Origin: Candidatus Nitrotoga sp. AM1P
GTDB lineage: Bacteria > Pseudomonadota > Gammaproteobacteria > Burkholderiales > Gallionellaceae
Assembly (NCBI RefSeq): GCF_013168275.1
Contig: NZ_AP019547.1
Location: forward strand, 1,612,001 to 1,676,000
Length of the DNA stretch: 64,000 nt
Reading direction: 5' to 3'
Each line of letters opens with the position of its first letter. Position 1 is the first letter of the stretch. Below, piece by piece: positions 28,245 through 37,949 of this stretch. Position numbers and translations under genes: made by a program. Below the pieces are notes generated by a model. The model searched no databases, was not told where the DNA came from, and saw only the letters and a list, made by a program, of their open reading frames with translations.

Positions 28245-28691
28245 TTATTGAGATAAACGGGCCTTCACCAGCGCTGAAACCTGGCTCATGTCTGCTCGAC
28301 CCGCCAGTTTTGGCTTGAGGAGCGCAATCACCTTGCCCATTTCCTGGGCACTCTGAACACCACTACTGGCAATCGCATCGTTGACTGCGATTTCCACTTC
28401 GGCTTCAGTCATCGGCTGCGGCATGTATGTCTGCAATACGCTGATTTCAACCTTCTCAATGTCGGCCAATTCTTGCCGAGCTGCCGCTTCAAACTGAGTA
28501 ATTGAATCGCGCCGTTGCTTGATCATTTTATTAATGACTGCAATGACATCGGCATCTGATAATTCAATGCGTTCATCTACCTCGCGTTGTTTGATTGCAG
28601 CCAACAATAAGCGGATAGTACCGAGACGCACCGAATCCTTAGCGCGCATAGCGGTCTTCATGTCTTCTCTGATTTGCTGCGTCAGATTCAT
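28245..28691 (-). CDS. YqeY/GatB-domain family protein
   Basis: A 148-residue YqeY-type protein: TQQIREDMKTAMRAKDSVRLGTIRLLLAAIKQREVD at the start and YMPQPMTEAEVEIAVNDAIA, MGKVIALLKPKLAGRADMSQVS later. This family corresponds to the tRNA-binding tail of GatB and is commonly encoded between rpsU and dnaG in Proteobacteria, as here. The molecular role is not settled. The start ATG at 28691 lies 70 bases after rpsU. Confidence 0.9.
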   Translation of the reverse strand: MNLTQQIREDMKTAMRAKDSVRLGTIRLLLAAIKQREVDERIELSDADVIAVINKMIKQRRDSITQFEAAARQELADIEKVEISVLQTYMPQPMTEAEVEIAVNDAIASSGVQSAQEMGKVIALLKPKLAGRADMSQVSALVKARLSQ

Positions 28692-28761
28692 GTTGAGTTC
28701 AATCTCGCGGAAAACTTAACGGGAGGCTCCGCATCAACGCGTAGTCGCTAGCTGTGGAGGA

Positions 28762-28974
28762 TTAATATAGTTTCGGCGGCAGAACTTGGCTACGCAGGCG
28801 CTTGTAATGCCGTTTCACGGCAGCAGCCAACTTGCGTTTACGTTCTGCGGTAGGCTTCTCATAAAATTCGCGAGCGCGCAATTCAGTTAGCAAACCAGTT
28901 TTTTCCACTGATCGCTTGAAGCGGCGCATTGCAACTTCAAACGGTTCATTCTCCTTAACACGCACAGTCGTCAT
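28762..28974 (-). CDS. rpsU: 30S ribosomal protein S21
   Basis: The familiar S21 sequence [25 protein letters not shown] start, then [26 protein letters not shown], 70 residues. S21 binds the 30S platform and helps initiation. The ATG at 28974 gives the usual family start; a frame 7 codons longer exists but its extra residues fall in the leader. AAGGGT lies upstream. It opens the rpsU-yqeY-dnaG-rpoD block. Confidence 0.95.
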   Translation of the reverse strand: MTTVRVKENEPFEVAMRRFKRSVEKTGLLTELRAREFYEKPTAERKRKLAAAVKRHYKRLRSQVLPPKLY

Positions 28975-28995
28975 AAACAAACTACCCTTCAACAA

Positions 28996-29459
28996 AAATT
29001 AAGGGCGCGATTCTACCAAAATATCGCCCTGTTCCACAACCAGAATTTAGATGTTCTTTTCTAGGGTATTACATCCGAGGTACAAGCGGGTATTGCAATA
29101 CGCTTGATCATCCCCAAATTTCATCTTTCATAACAAATGGACGTCATGCAATCAGTTTTTTATTATGCAGAGGGCTGCTATGGTATCGGTTAAAATATGG
29201 CACATTATTTATATATTAAGGACATTCTAAAGAACTGCCCACCCGGCTTGCCGCGCCCCTTATGCATAGAAACACTGGCGAGTACACTGCGTGAACGCGG
29301 ACAGTGGCCGACAGCTTCTTGGAGGTTTAACCCCGCCAAAAAACATGGTCCAGGGGAAGCTGCGGACCCGTCTGTGGCGGCATCGCAAGGTGACCCCGTT
29401 TAGGAAATTGATTTAATCCGAGTCCCCCGTCTTGCGTTTTATTAATCAGGAGGTGGATC
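28996..29459 (+). other. Non-coding left end of the IS110-family element
   Basis: No supported gene is present. This stretch separates rpsU from the transposase. In IS110-group elements the end upstream of the transposase encodes the structured guide (bridge) RNA, so the part from about 29100 to 29459 is where such an RNA would lie. The exact element boundary cannot be fixed from one copy. A 68-codon frame at 29197 is probably not a gene. Confidence 0.4.
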
Positions 29460-30344
29460 ATGCCAGGAAATAGAACTAAGCCCACAGGGCTGCCCATTAT
29501 TAATGAATTTGCCGCAGGTATCGACATAGGTTCTCGCTTTCACGTTGTTGCTGTTGGGTCTGACCTATGTGACGAGCCCGTACAAACATTTCAGGCGTTT
29601 ACAAGCGATTTGCTGCGTATGGCAGATTGGTTAACCGAGGTTGGTATCAAGACAGTCGCGATGGAGTCGACTGGTGTTTACTGGGTGGCTGCATATGAAG
29701 TACTTGAATTACATGGCATCAATGTCATCCTAGCCAATGCGCGTGAAGCGCGCGCCGTACCCGGCAGAAAGAGTGATGTCAACGATGCGCAGTGGTTGCA
29801 ACGACTTCACGCTTGCGGTTTGTTGTGTGCCAGCTTTCGCCCCGGACGAGAAATCGCAGCACTTCGGTCTTATTTGCGCTCACGCGAACGGTATTTGGAT
29901 TATGCCGCTTCACATATACAGCACATGCAAAAAGCACTGACCTACATGAATTTTCAGTTACACCATGTCATAAGCGACATCACCGGTGTCACTGGTATGC
30001 AGATCATTCGTGCCATTGTTGCGGGTGAGCGAAATCCTGATGAATTGGCTGAGATGCGAGATGTTCGTTGCAAGGCCACAACTGAAACGGTACGTGCCGC
30101 ACTCGTAGGCAATTATCAACCCGAACATGTCTTTGCACTCAAACAAGCACTTGCTCTCTATGATTTCTACCAGCAATGTGTGGCTGAATGCGACATGCAG
30201 ATAGAGCAAGTCGTTGCTGCGCTGAACTGCAGTCGTCAAATTCCGGCAACACCGCTTCCAAAAGCACGACACCGCACCAAGCAGCCAAACGATGTGACTT
30301 CGATGTTCGCACGGCCATGTACCAGTTGGCGGGTACTGATCTGA
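29460..30344 (+). CDS. IS110-family transposase, N-terminal part
   Basis: A frame carrying the RuvC-like DEDD catalytic residues: D in GIDIGSRFHVVAV, E in VAMESTGVYWVAA, and two Asp in RKSDVNDAQWL. A good AGGAGG ribosome binding site (29449) precedes the ATG. The frame stays sensible up to about HRTKQPND near 30290, after which it shifts into out-of-frame sequence (VTSMFARP) before stopping. Without the C-terminal domain it would not be active. Confidence 0.8.
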   Translation: MPGNRTKPTGLPIINEFAAGIDIGSRFHVVAVGSDLCDEPVQTFQAFTSDLLRMADWLTEVGIKTVAMESTGVYWVAAYEVLELHGINVILANAREARAVPGRKSDVNDAQWLQRLHACGLLCASFRPGREIAALRSYLRSRERYLDYAASHIQHMQKALTYMNFQLHHVISDITGVTGMQIIRAIVAGERNPDELAEMRDVRCKATTETVRAALVGNYQPEHVFALKQALALYDFYQQCVAECDMQIEQVVAALNCSRQIPATPLPKARHRTKQPNDVTSMFARPCTSWRVLI

Positions 30345-30811
30345 CGCAAATTCATGGTATAGGCCCTTTCCTGGCGCTGAGACTGGTTGGCGAATGTGGC
30401 ACCGACCGCACACGCTGGAAGACCGCAAAGCATTTTACGTCGTGGCTGACGCTCTCACCGGGTTGCAAAATCAGCGGAGGTAAGGTGCTATCAGCACATA
30501 CCCGGAAGACCAGCAATCGGCTTACGGTCGCATTGCGGCTGGCGGCAGTTACCGTGGGACGCACCAACACAGCACTTGGTGCATTCTACCGACGACTAGC
30601 AGCACGTATTGGCAATGCAAAAGCTGTGACAGCGACGGCACGTAAAATTGCCATACTGTTTTACAACGCAATGCGGTTTGGTATAGATTACAAAGATCCT
30701 GATGCCGATCACTATGAGCAGCAGTACCGAGATCGTGTCATCAAGCAATTACATCGCCGAGCAGCTCAGTTTGGGCTGATCCTGCAGCAACAAAATCCGG
30801 CAATAGATTGA
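30188..30811 (+). CDS. IS110-family transposase, C-terminal part (frameshifted)
   Basis: From about 30295 this frame continues the transposase: FDVRTAMYQLAGTDLTQIHGIG, GTDRTRWKTAKHFTSWLTLSPG and the family's KISGGKVLSAHTRKTSNRLT, ending with TARKIAILFYNAMRFG. This is the transposase_20 domain with its catalytic serine region. The start at 30188 is only the frame's first ATG and its first ~35 residues are out-of-frame. It belongs to the same gene as the previous entry. Confidence 0.75.
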   Translation: MRHADRASRCCAELQSSNSGNTASKSTTPHQAAKRCDFDVRTAMYQLAGTDLTQIHGIGPFLALRLVGECGTDRTRWKTAKHFTSWLTLSPGCKISGGKVLSAHTRKTSNRLTVALRLAAVTVGRTNTALGAFYRRLAARIGNAKAVTATARKIAILFYNAMRFGIDYKDPDADHYEQQYRDRVIKQLHRRAAQFGLILQQQNPAID

Positions 30812-30895
30812 GTGTGTTTCTTAGAAAGCCCTTATATTTCTGCCTCACGACAATAATTATATTCAACTGGAAACTTATAAAAAGGTAACAGCGAT

Positions 30896-31318
30896 ATGGA
30901 AGCGCGTATTAAATGGGTAGAGCAGGTTTCCTTCTTAGGCGAAACCGAAAGCGGTCATGCCATCCTGATGGACGGTCCGCCTGAAGGTGGCGGCCGTAAT
31001 CTCGGGCCACGCCCAATGGAACTGGTGCTGCTCGGCACGGGGGGTTGCACCACTTACGACGTTATTCACATCCTTAAGAAAAGCCGCCAGAATGTAACCA
31101 ATTGCATGGTAAAAATCGAAGCCGAACGGGCTGTAGAAGACCCAAAAGTATTTACCAAAATCCATTTTCATTTTATCGTGACTGGCAAAGATCTTAAATC
31201 CGAACAAGTCGAGCGCGCCATCCATCTCTCTGCAGAAAAATACTGCTCAGCCTCCATTATGCTAAGCAAAATGGCGGACATTACGCACGATTTTGAGATC
31301 ATTCAAGAAACACCTTAA
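30896..31318 (+). CDS. OsmC-family protein
   Basis: A 140-residue OsmC/Ohr-fold protein of the YhfA type: RNLGPRPMELVLLGTGGCTTYDVIHILKK contains the first conserved Cys, and HLSAEKYCSASIMLSK the second. The two would form a peroxidatic cysteine pair that reduces organic hydroperoxides. It is a small cytoplasmic dimer by family. It lies right after the IS110 element, possibly moved away from its usual neighbours by it. AAAGGT precedes the ATG. Confidence 0.85.
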   Translation: MEARIKWVEQVSFLGETESGHAILMDGPPEGGGRNLGPRPMELVLLGTGGCTTYDVIHILKKSRQNVTNCMVKIEAERAVEDPKVFTKIHFHFIVTGKDLKSEQVERAIHLSAEKYCSASIMLSKMADITHDFEIIQETP

Positions 31319-31617
31319 GCAATTGAAATTTAAGTTCACCTATATAACTCCACTATTTCTTAATTTATTCTTATAAATTAAGAACAAATAGTCTTAAACG
31401 TTATATACTGACCATCACTAAGCTACGACTAAATTATTGGTAATTTTATAAATTACTATTAAATTTAAATGGTTACCTAATTATTACCATTTTGGTAGTT
31501 TCAGTTGAAGATTGATGAGTCCAGTCGAGTTTAACGTACCAAAATATGCGAAAGTAACAATTTAAATGTTTTCTAATAAAAAACCATCATAACATTCATT
31601 TTAAGGGAGATAACACA
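31319..31617 (+). other. AT-rich leader upstream of the porin gene
   Basis: About 300 AT-rich bases without a gene. They should hold the porin promoter; a strong AGGGAG ribosome binding site lies just before the porin ATG. No clear operator is seen. Confidence 0.35.
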
Positions 31618-32907
31618 ATGAAGCTCAAAAATAAAACATTATTTCAGCAAATGTCATTAATCATTACTCCACTGGCATTACTCGCTCTGGCTCCAGAGGT
31701 TTATGCTGCAGATACCTTGACCGAAGCCATAACTGGTGGCAAGGTTACCGCCAATTTGCAATACCGCTATGAAAATGTTGATCAACCACACCCAGCAAGC
31801 GGGGCTCGTCTTAAAGAGGCGAATGCCTCAACTCTCCGATTGCGCTTGGGTTATGAGACAGCAGAATATATGGGATTCGGTGGTATGGTTCAAATTGAAC
31901 ATATCTCAGCCAACGATGCTTACAATAGCAGGGTAAATGGCAAGACTAATTATTCTGTTGTGGCAGATGCAAATGTCACTGAACTCAATCAAGCTTACTT
32001 AAGTTACAGTGGCGTACCGCAGACCAAACTAAAGTTTGGCCGTCAGCTCATTAGATATGACAACGATCGCTGGATTGGTAACGTTGATTGGCGTCAAAAC
32101 TGGCAAACTTATGATGGCTTATCAGTTGTCAACAAATCGCTCCCTGATACTACAATCTCGGCAGCTTTTATTACCAATGCGAACCGTGTATTCAGTGACG
32201 CCTCCATTGATAACGGAACTGGCTCGTTCTTGGGCAACCATCACATGAGGTCTCCCATCTTTAACGTAAACTACAAAGGATTGGGCTTTGCTGAAGTGGT
32301 TGGTTATGGTTATTTCTTGGATTATGATCCCTCTGCACGAGCTTTTGGTCTGGCTAACTCAACGCGAACTGTGGGCGTCAGATTTAAAGGGGACGCTCCG
32401 ATGGGTGATAACAAGCTTCTATATGCCGCAGAATATGCAAGCCAGTCCGACTATAAAGATAATCCGAAAAATTACCGCGTTCACTATACTTTACTTGAAG
32501 GAGGTGTAGACGTTAAAGTTGCCCAATTCAAATTGGGATATGAATTACTAAGTAGCAATGGACAACAATCTCTCCAGACCCCATTGGCTACGTTGTTTGC
32601 ATTTAATGGATGGGCTGATGTGTTCTTGGTTACCCCAAAAAATGGTCTTCAAGATATTTACGGGAATGTAAGGACAACAGTAGCAGGCATTGTTCTCGGA
32701 GTTGACTACCATGATTTCAGAGCAGACCGTGGCGGTAACAAATATGGAAAAGAATACGATTTGATTGCGACGAAGGCAATTAACAAAACCTATTCCGTAG
32801 GATCTAGATATGCTCACTTTAAGGCAGATGGTGCTGTTGATCATGTGAATTGTCCGGCTTGTATCGATACTAATAAATTCTGGGTGTATGGATCAATGAA
32901 CTTCTAG
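31618..32907 (+). CDS. Outer-membrane porin-like beta-barrel
   Basis: A 429-residue outer membrane protein. A Sec signal peptide (cut after PEVYA near residue 30) is followed by alternating beta-strands: VTANLQYRYENVDQ, STLRLRLGYETAEYMGFGGMVQIEHI, KLKFGRQLIRYDNDRWIGNVDWRQNWQTYDGLSV. The last strand ends in Phe (KFWVYGSMNF), the signal recognised by the BAM machinery. The pattern resembles the alginate-export/OprD-like outer membrane proteins. Substrate unknown. A strong terminator follows. Confidence 0.85.
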   Translation: MKLKNKTLFQQMSLIITPLALLALAPEVYAADTLTEAITGGKVTANLQYRYENVDQPHPASGARLKEANASTLRLRLGYETAEYMGFGGMVQIEHISANDAYNSRVNGKTNYSVVADANVTELNQAYLSYSGVPQTKLKFGRQLIRYDNDRWIGNVDWRQNWQTYDGLSVVNKSLPDTTISAAFITNANRVFSDASIDNGTGSFLGNHHMRSPIFNVNYKGLGFAEVVGYGYFLDYDPSARAFGLANSTRTVGVRFKGDAPMGDNKLLYAAEYASQSDYKDNPKNYRVHYTLLEGGVDVKVAQFKLGYELLSSNGQQSLQTPLATLFAFNGWADVFLVTPKNGLQDIYGNVRTTVAGIVLGVDYHDFRADRGGNKYGKEYDLIATKAINKTYSVGSRYAHFKADGAVDHVNCPACIDTNKFWVYGSMNF

Positions 32908-32974
32908 TTTTTATGTAAGCTTTAAGTAACGTACGCTTTTCTGATTGTCTATTACTAGCGGGCGTATAAAAATA

Positions 32975-33007
32975 ATAGAGGTACGATTTTCGTGCCTCTA
33001 TTTTTTT
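32975..33007 (+). terminator. Intrinsic terminator after the porin gene
   Basis: ATAGAGGTACG pairs with CGTGCCTCTAT (one G-T wobble) around a short ATTTT loop, followed by seven T. It ends the porin transcript 68 bases past the stop. Confidence 0.85.
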
Positions 33008-33292
33008 GATTACAGTCGGTGGCAGTTTGGTGCGAAGATTTCTGACAAAATACCTACCTTGCCCACAAGCTTAAAGTAGGATGCGCATTTACTTCAATAT
33101 CCCGCTAATCTTTACCTCAACCAAACCCTTCAAAAACCTTTCGGCTACAGAAACTCTAAAGCCCTCCGTCAAGCACAAGGTAGATACTCCGTGCAACGTA
33201 CTACCAGATAGTGATAACATGCTGCGAGGGTTATCATGGAATTTGTGCAGGCGCTTTTCTCAGTTTTTAAAAGTCTCCACTAAGGGAATTTT
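33008..33292. other. Intergenic gap before maf
   Basis: Nothing supported is seen. A 71-codon frame at 33081 shows no family signal and overlaps the start of maf. Confidence 0.3.
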
Positions 33293-33877
33293 TTGAATTA
33301 TCAGCCGCTTATTCTCGCTTCTACTTCGATTTACCGTAGTGAGCTTTTGGGACGTTTAAAAATCCCATTTCAAATTGCTGCTCCTGACATAGACGAAACC
33401 TCCCTACCTGGTGAAAGTGCTAAGCAAGTCGCATGGCGGCTTTCCCGTAAAAAAGCGCGCGCAGTGGCGATCCATTATCCAAATGCTTTGATTATAGGCT
33501 CAGATCAGGTTGCATTATTAGGCGAGGAACAGCTAGGCAAACCTCTCACTCATGAAAATGCTGTACGACAATTGCGTACTATGCGTGGACATAGCGTGAC
33601 TTTTTATACTGCACTGACTCTGTTAAATGCATGCAACGACGAAATTCAAACTGAAATGGCGATAAATTACGTCAGTTTTCGCAATTTCAGCGACGACGAG
33701 ATCGAATCTTATTTACGTAAAGAGCAGCCTTATCACTGCGCAGGTAGCGCGAAATCAGAAGGTTTAGGCATCGCACTTATCAGTCGCATGGAGGGTGATG
33801 ACCCTACCGCTCTAGTTGGGCTACCTCTTATTCAATTGGTATCCATGCTGAAGGCGCAGGGAGTTTTAATTTTATAA
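33293..33877 (+). CDS. Maf-like nucleotide pyrophosphatase
   Basis: A 194-residue Maf/HAM1-type protein: LILASTSIYRSELLGRLKIPF at the start (the SxxR phosphate-binding loop), then ALIIGSDQVALLGEEQLGKP with the catalytic Asp, and AGSAKSEGLGIALISRMEGDDPTALVGLPL with the substrate loop. Members hydrolyse damaged or modified nucleoside triphosphates; the sequence is of the YceF (7-methyl-GTP) kind. The TTG at 33293 is used as start because AAGGGAA lies 6 bases ahead and the protein begins at the family's usual point. Confidence 0.85.
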   Translation: MNYQPLILASTSIYRSELLGRLKIPFQIAAPDIDETSLPGESAKQVAWRLSRKKARAVAIHYPNALIIGSDQVALLGEEQLGKPLTHENAVRQLRTMRGHSVTFYTALTLLNACNDEIQTEMAINYVSFRNFSDDEIESYLRKEQPYHCAGSAKSEGLGIALISRMEGDDPTALVGLPLIQLVSMLKAQGVLIL

Positions 33878-34164
33878 GCGCAAATACCATATTCAACATT
33901 GCGTCTTCAGACGCAGCTAAAATATTTCATAAATATTTGTAATTACACATAGTTCTATAAATTAAACGAGGTGATTCTACTAAGATATTGCATAGCAATA
34001 ACTTGCAAAACCTGACTCACGTTACAAACTATTATTAATTATTTAACTTGGCTTTCAGGCGTTTTTTATGCAAGTGAATGGGCGAATTTAGTTGCGGTGG
34101 CGCTGCATTTCTGGTATTAAAGCGCGATTTTTAAATTTTGTTTGTATATTTCTGGAGATATTTG

Positions 34165-34587
34165 ATGTCGGTACAACCCACAAAGCCCGTTGCCCCTTAC
34201 AAAACAAAAAAGGGGGAAACTTATATGAACCCTAAGCAACTGGATCATTTCCGCAGTATTCTGAACAACATCAAGCTTGGCCTAGGCGAAGACATTGACC
34301 GTACGGTGCACTCCATGCAGGACGATGCCACTGTGTTTGCTGATCCAAATGATCGCGCAAGTCAAGAATCAGACATGACTTTAGAGCTGCGTAATCGTGA
34401 TCGTGAAAGCAAACTGATCAAGAAAATCAACGAAATGCTGGGTAAAATAAACAGTGGTGATTATGGATATTGTGAAAATTGTGGCATAGAAATTGGACTG
34501 AACCGCTTGGAAGCACGACCCACTGCTACCTTATGCATAGATTGCAAAACGCTGGATGAGATCCGCGAAAAACAAGTCGCCAAATAA
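34165..34587 (+). CDS. dksA: RNA polymerase-binding transcription factor DksA
   Basis: A 140-residue DksA: a coiled-coil N-terminal part ([40 protein letters not shown] with the acidic tip) and a C4 zinc finger (CENCGIEIG then CIDCKTLDE). It works with ppGpp to change transcription of rRNA and amino-acid operons. The ATG at 34165 has GGAG 7 bases ahead and is preferred over the TTG at 34138. Confidence 0.93.
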   Translation: MSVQPTKPVAPYKTKKGETYMNPKQLDHFRSILNNIKLGLGEDIDRTVHSMQDDATVFADPNDRASQESDMTLELRNRDRESKLIKKINEMLGKINSGDYGYCENCGIEIGLNRLEARPTATLCIDCKTLDEIREKQVAK

Positions 34588-34706
34588 TCTGTACGTCATA
34601 ACCGGCGATGCTGATGTAATAAGCTAAGAAAATGGACACCAACGTTTGATTAAACATGAAACGGAGGTGTTCAATGCAGCAAGAATGCCGAAAGTGATAC
34701 GCAAAT

Positions 34707-35714
34707 TTAAAGGTTATCGTGGTTTCCTAAAGACTGCCATCTCCAAGAGTCAGCACACATCTGCGCTATAGTTCGCTCAGCTTTCCAACCTAGATCACGT
34801 TCCGCCAACGTAGTGTCTGCGTAACATGTAGCGATATCCCCGGGGCGACGCCCTACTATTTTGTAGGGTATGTTCCGCCCACTGGCTTGCTCAAATGCGC
34901 GTACCATCTCCAAAACGCTATTACTCCGCCCCGTGCCCAAATTATAGGCAACCACTCCCGTTTGATCAGCCAGCTTTTTCAAAGTCTTGACATGACCAAT
35001 AGCAAGATCAACGACATGAATATAATCTCTCATACCAGTGCCATCAGTGGTTGAATAGTCATCACCATAAATCGACAGCACCTCACGCCAACCTTGTGCT
35101 ACTTGGGCAATATAAGGAATCAAATTATTCGGAATATCAGTGGGATCCTCGCCAATCAGTCCGCTTTCATGCGCGCCCACAGGGTTAAAATAACGAAGCA
35201 ACGCAATGCTCCATGAAGGATCAGCTATCGCAAGATCACGGAGCACCTCCTCGATCATCAGCTTGCTTCTACCATATGGATTGGTCGCACCAAGTGGAAA
35301 ATTCTCCAGAATTGGAACGGTCGCAGGATCACCATAAACGGTAGCAGAAGAAGAAAAAACCAGCGTTTTTACCTGCGCTTCGGCCATCATCTCAAACAAC
35401 ACCAAACTACCATAGACATTATTGTCATAGTAGCGTAACGGTTGTGCCACAGATTCGCCTACCGCTTTCAAACCAGCAAAATGGATTACCGCATCAAAAT
35501 GATGCCCTGCAAAGAGTGCCTGCATCGCTTGCCGATCACGAATATCAGCTTCTACAAATCCCGGTCGGCGCCCAACAATACGCTCAATACGCTCAAGAAC
35601 CGTTCCCTTGCTGTTACAAAAATTGTCAACAATCAAAATCTCGAATCCAGCCAGCATCAGCTCAACAACCGTATGCGAGCCGATATAACCGGTTCCACCT
35701 GTTACTAAAATCAT
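34707..35714 (-). CDS. galE: UDP-glucose 4-epimerase
   Basis: A 335-residue short-chain-dehydrogenase-fold epimerase: NAD-binding GGTGYIGSHTVVEL at the N-terminus, the SSATVYGDP serine loop, and the catalytic YGRSK (Tyr-x-x-x-Lys) near residue 148, with the RYFNPVGAHESGLIGEDP region. It interconverts UDP-glucose and UDP-galactose in the cytoplasm for surface polysaccharide or LPS. Stands alone here, convergent to dksA. Confidence 0.93.
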   Translation of the reverse strand: MILVTGGTGYIGSHTVVELMLAGFEILIVDNFCNSKGTVLERIERIVGRRPGFVEADIRDRQAMQALFAGHHFDAVIHFAGLKAVGESVAQPLRYYDNNVYGSLVLFEMMAEAQVKTLVFSSSATVYGDPATVPILENFPLGATNPYGRSKLMIEEVLRDLAIADPSWSIALLRYFNPVGAHESGLIGEDPTDIPNNLIPYIAQVAQGWREVLSIYGDDYSTTDGTGMRDYIHVVDLAIGHVKTLKKLADQTGVVAYNLGTGRSNSVLEMVRAFEQASGRNIPYKIVGRRPGDIATCYADTTLAERDLGWKAERTIAQMCADSWRWQSLGNHDNL

Positions 35715-35901
35715 TCTTCTTCCTTTTGTCAGTGGCAGATTCCAGCTTGAAGAGCAAATTTTGTGAGATTGTTTGTACGGCGAGCTACATGAGTATCGTA
35801 ACTTCTTAAAATTACCAAATAGACGAATAACAAATCAGGAGCGATGATTTTTTCTTGACAACCTAAATTACGAAGTGGATAAAATACACATTATCAGAGA
35901 G

Positions 35902-36783
35902 TTACCCTTTTAAAACCTGCTTCATCACTTTGCCCATTTCAGCCGGATTGCGCGTAATCTGTATGCCACATTCTTCCATCACTGCCAATTTGTCCTCGGC
36001 ACCGCCCTGCCCCCCGGAAATAATTGCACCAGCATGTCCCATACGCTTACCAAGCGGCGCGGTAATCCCAGCAATAAAGCCGACCACGGGTTTTTGCATA
36101 TTGCTCTTAATCCAGCGCGCGCATTCTTCTTCATCACTGCCACCAATTTCACCCACCATCACCACAGCATCGGTCTCCGGGTCATCGTTGAATAATTTCA
36201 TTACAGATAAATGCTTCATGCCATTGATCGGATCGCCGCCTATTCCGACACAGGAAGATTGCCCGAAACCCAGTTCAGTCAGCTGCCAGACCGCCTCATA
36301 AGTCAACGTTCCCGAACGTGACACTACGCCAATACGTCCCTTGCGGTGGATGTGCCCGGGCATGATGCCAATTTTAATTTCGTCCGGTGTAATCAGCCCC
36401 GGACAATTCGGGCCAATCAGCAATGTCTTCTTACCCTGCATTTTGTAACGCGTGCGTAGCATGTCATGTACAGGTATCCCTTCTGTGATGCATATCACCA
36501 GCTCCAGCCCTGCTTCCACCGCCTCGTCAATCGCCGCGGCAGCAAAGGGAGGAGGCACGTAAATCACTGAGACCGTTGCCCCGGTTTGCGCACTCGCTTC
36601 CCTTACGCTGTTGAATATTGGAATACCCTCATAACTTTGTCCGGCCTTGCCAGGAGTCACTCCAGCGACAAAACAATTCACTCCATTTGCATAGTTCTTA
36701 CAATGTAATGTATGAAATTGACCGACTTTACCAGTCATGCCCTGCGTCATTACTTTAGTATTTTTATTGATAAGAATGGACAT
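35902..36783 (-). CDS. sucD: Succinyl-CoA synthetase alpha subunit
   Basis: A 293-residue CoA-binding and phosphohistidine subunit: NKNTKVMTQGMTGKVGQFHT at the start, GPNCPGLITPDE, and the catalytic His in GHAGAIISGGQGGAEDK near residue 245. With SucC it converts succinyl-CoA to succinate with ATP/GTP formation in the TCA cycle. Its ATG overlaps the sucC stop (TAATG), so the two are translationally coupled. Confidence 0.95.
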   Translation of the reverse strand: MSILINKNTKVMTQGMTGKVGQFHTLHCKNYANGVNCFVAGVTPGKAGQSYEGIPIFNSVREASAQTGATVSVIYVPPPFAAAAIDEAVEAGLELVICITEGIPVHDMLRTRYKMQGKKTLLIGPNCPGLITPDEIKIGIMPGHIHRKGRIGVVSRSGTLTYEAVWQLTELGFGQSSCVGIGGDPINGMKHLSVMKLFNDDPETDAVVMVGEIGGSDEEECARWIKSNMQKPVVGFIAGITAPLGKRMGHAGAIISGGQGGAEDKLAVMEECGIQITRNPAEMGKVMKQVLKG

Positions 36784-37949
36784 TAGCCCCCCTTCGCCGC
36801 AGTAACAACCTTCGCTGCCGCATCAGCCATATCCCCGGCAGAAATAATTGGCAGGCCAGATTCAGCCAGAATTTTTTTTCCGAGATCAACGTTAGTACCT
36901 TCCAGACGCACCACTAATGGTACTTTCAAATGCACTTCACGCGCCGCTGCCACCACGCCTTCAGCAATCACATCGCACTTCATGATTCCGCCAAATATAT
37001 TTACCAAAATTGCGCGTAAATTCGGATTTCTCAACATCAATTTGAATGCTTCAGTTACTTTTTCCTTGCTGGCGCCTCCCCCTACATCAAGAAAATTCGC
37101 TGGCATGCCCCCATACAACTTAATGATATCCATGGTCGCCATGGCTAACCCGGCACCATTCACCAAGCAGCCAATGTCGCCATTCAGTGAGATATAGCTA
37201 AGGCCGAATTGTGAAGCTTCCACTTCGGCTGGGTCTTCTTCATCCAGATCGCGGAGCGCCACAATTTCTGAATGACGAAATAACGCATTACTATCGAAAT
37301 TAATTTTTGCATCCAGCGCCAATAAATTCTGATCCGCAGTTAGCACAAGCGGATTGATCTCTGCCAGCATCGCATCCTTTTCCACGAAAGCCTGGTACAA
37401 GCCTTGAAAACAGGCACGCGCCTGAGCAAGTGCTGCACTCGGGATGCCAATCTGCCGCGCCACAGCGTCTACCTCAGCATCAATCAGTCCTGACGAAGGG
37501 TTGATCCAAACCTTGTGAATTTTTTCAGGGGAATGCGCAGCGACTGCCTCAATTTCCATTCCGCCCTCGCTACTGGCCATCAGCACGACACGCTGCTTGC
37601 TTCGATCGATTACCATTCCTACGTAATATTCTTTTGCAATCTGCACGCCCTCCTCAATTAGCAGGCGTCTGACCAATTGCCCATTAGCATTAGTCTGGTG
37701 TGTAACCAACTGCATGCCAAAAATCTCTCCAGCACGCGTACCTACATCCTGCACCGAATTCACCACCTTCACCCCGCCACCCTGGCCACGCCCACCGGCA
37801 TGAATCTGCGCTTTCACCACCCACACTGCGCCACCCAACTGCTGTGCGACGGCAATGGCCTCATCCACGCTGAAACACACCGATCCGCGTGGAGTAGGCA
37901 CACCATACTGGCGGAGGATTTCTTTGGCCTGATATTCGTGAATTTTCAT
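36783..37949 (-). CDS. sucC: Succinyl-CoA synthetase beta subunit
   Basis: A 388-residue ATP-grasp subunit: [20 protein letters not shown] at the start, [20 protein letters not shown] for nucleotide binding, and [22 protein letters not shown] and [14 protein letters not shown] later. It forms the alpha2beta2 enzyme with SucD. Upstream is a ~590-base gap shared with the divergent mgtE gene. Confidence 0.95.
   Translation of the reverse strand: MKIHEYQAKEILRQYGVPTPRGSVCFSVDEAIAVAQQLGGAVWVVKAQIHAGGRGQGGGVKVVNSVQDVGTRAGEIFGMQLVTHQTNANGQLVRRLLIEEGVQIAKEYYVGMVIDRSKQRVVLMASSEGGMEIEAVAAHSPEKIHKVWINPSSGLIDAEVDAVARQIGIPSAALAQARACFQGLYQAFVEKDAMLAEINPLVLTADQNLLALDAKINFDSNALFRHSEIVALRDLDEEDPAEVEASQFGLSYISLNGDIGCLVNGAGLAMATMDIIKLYGGMPANFLDVGGGASKEKVTEAFKLMLRNPNLRAILVNIFGGIMKCDVIAEGVVAAAREVHLKVPLVVRLEGTNVDLGKKILAESGLPIISAGDMADAAAKVVTAAKGG

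Larger units (their letters stand above)
29460..30811 (+). mobile_element. IS110-family insertion sequence, transposase interrupted by one frameshift
   Basis: The two reading frames below together make a full IS110-type transposase with N-terminal DEDD catalytic domain and C-terminal Tnp_20 domain. The element is near-intact apart from one frameshift near 30290 and is placed between rpsU and the OsmC gene. IS110 elements lack classic terminal inverted repeats, which agrees with none being visible. The full element extends upstream by an unknown amount. Confidence 0.8.

Noticed and set aside
29197..29403. 68-codon frame upstream of the IS110 transposase
   Set aside because: Lies in the expected non-coding end of the element and resembles no protein.
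33081..33296. 71-codon frame before maf
   Set aside because: No family signal and it overlaps the maf start.
34621..34700. Relic of an IS3-type element between dksA and galE
   Set aside because: A GGAGGTG followed by ATG and 7 codons hints at an insertion sequence start, but nothing else supports it.
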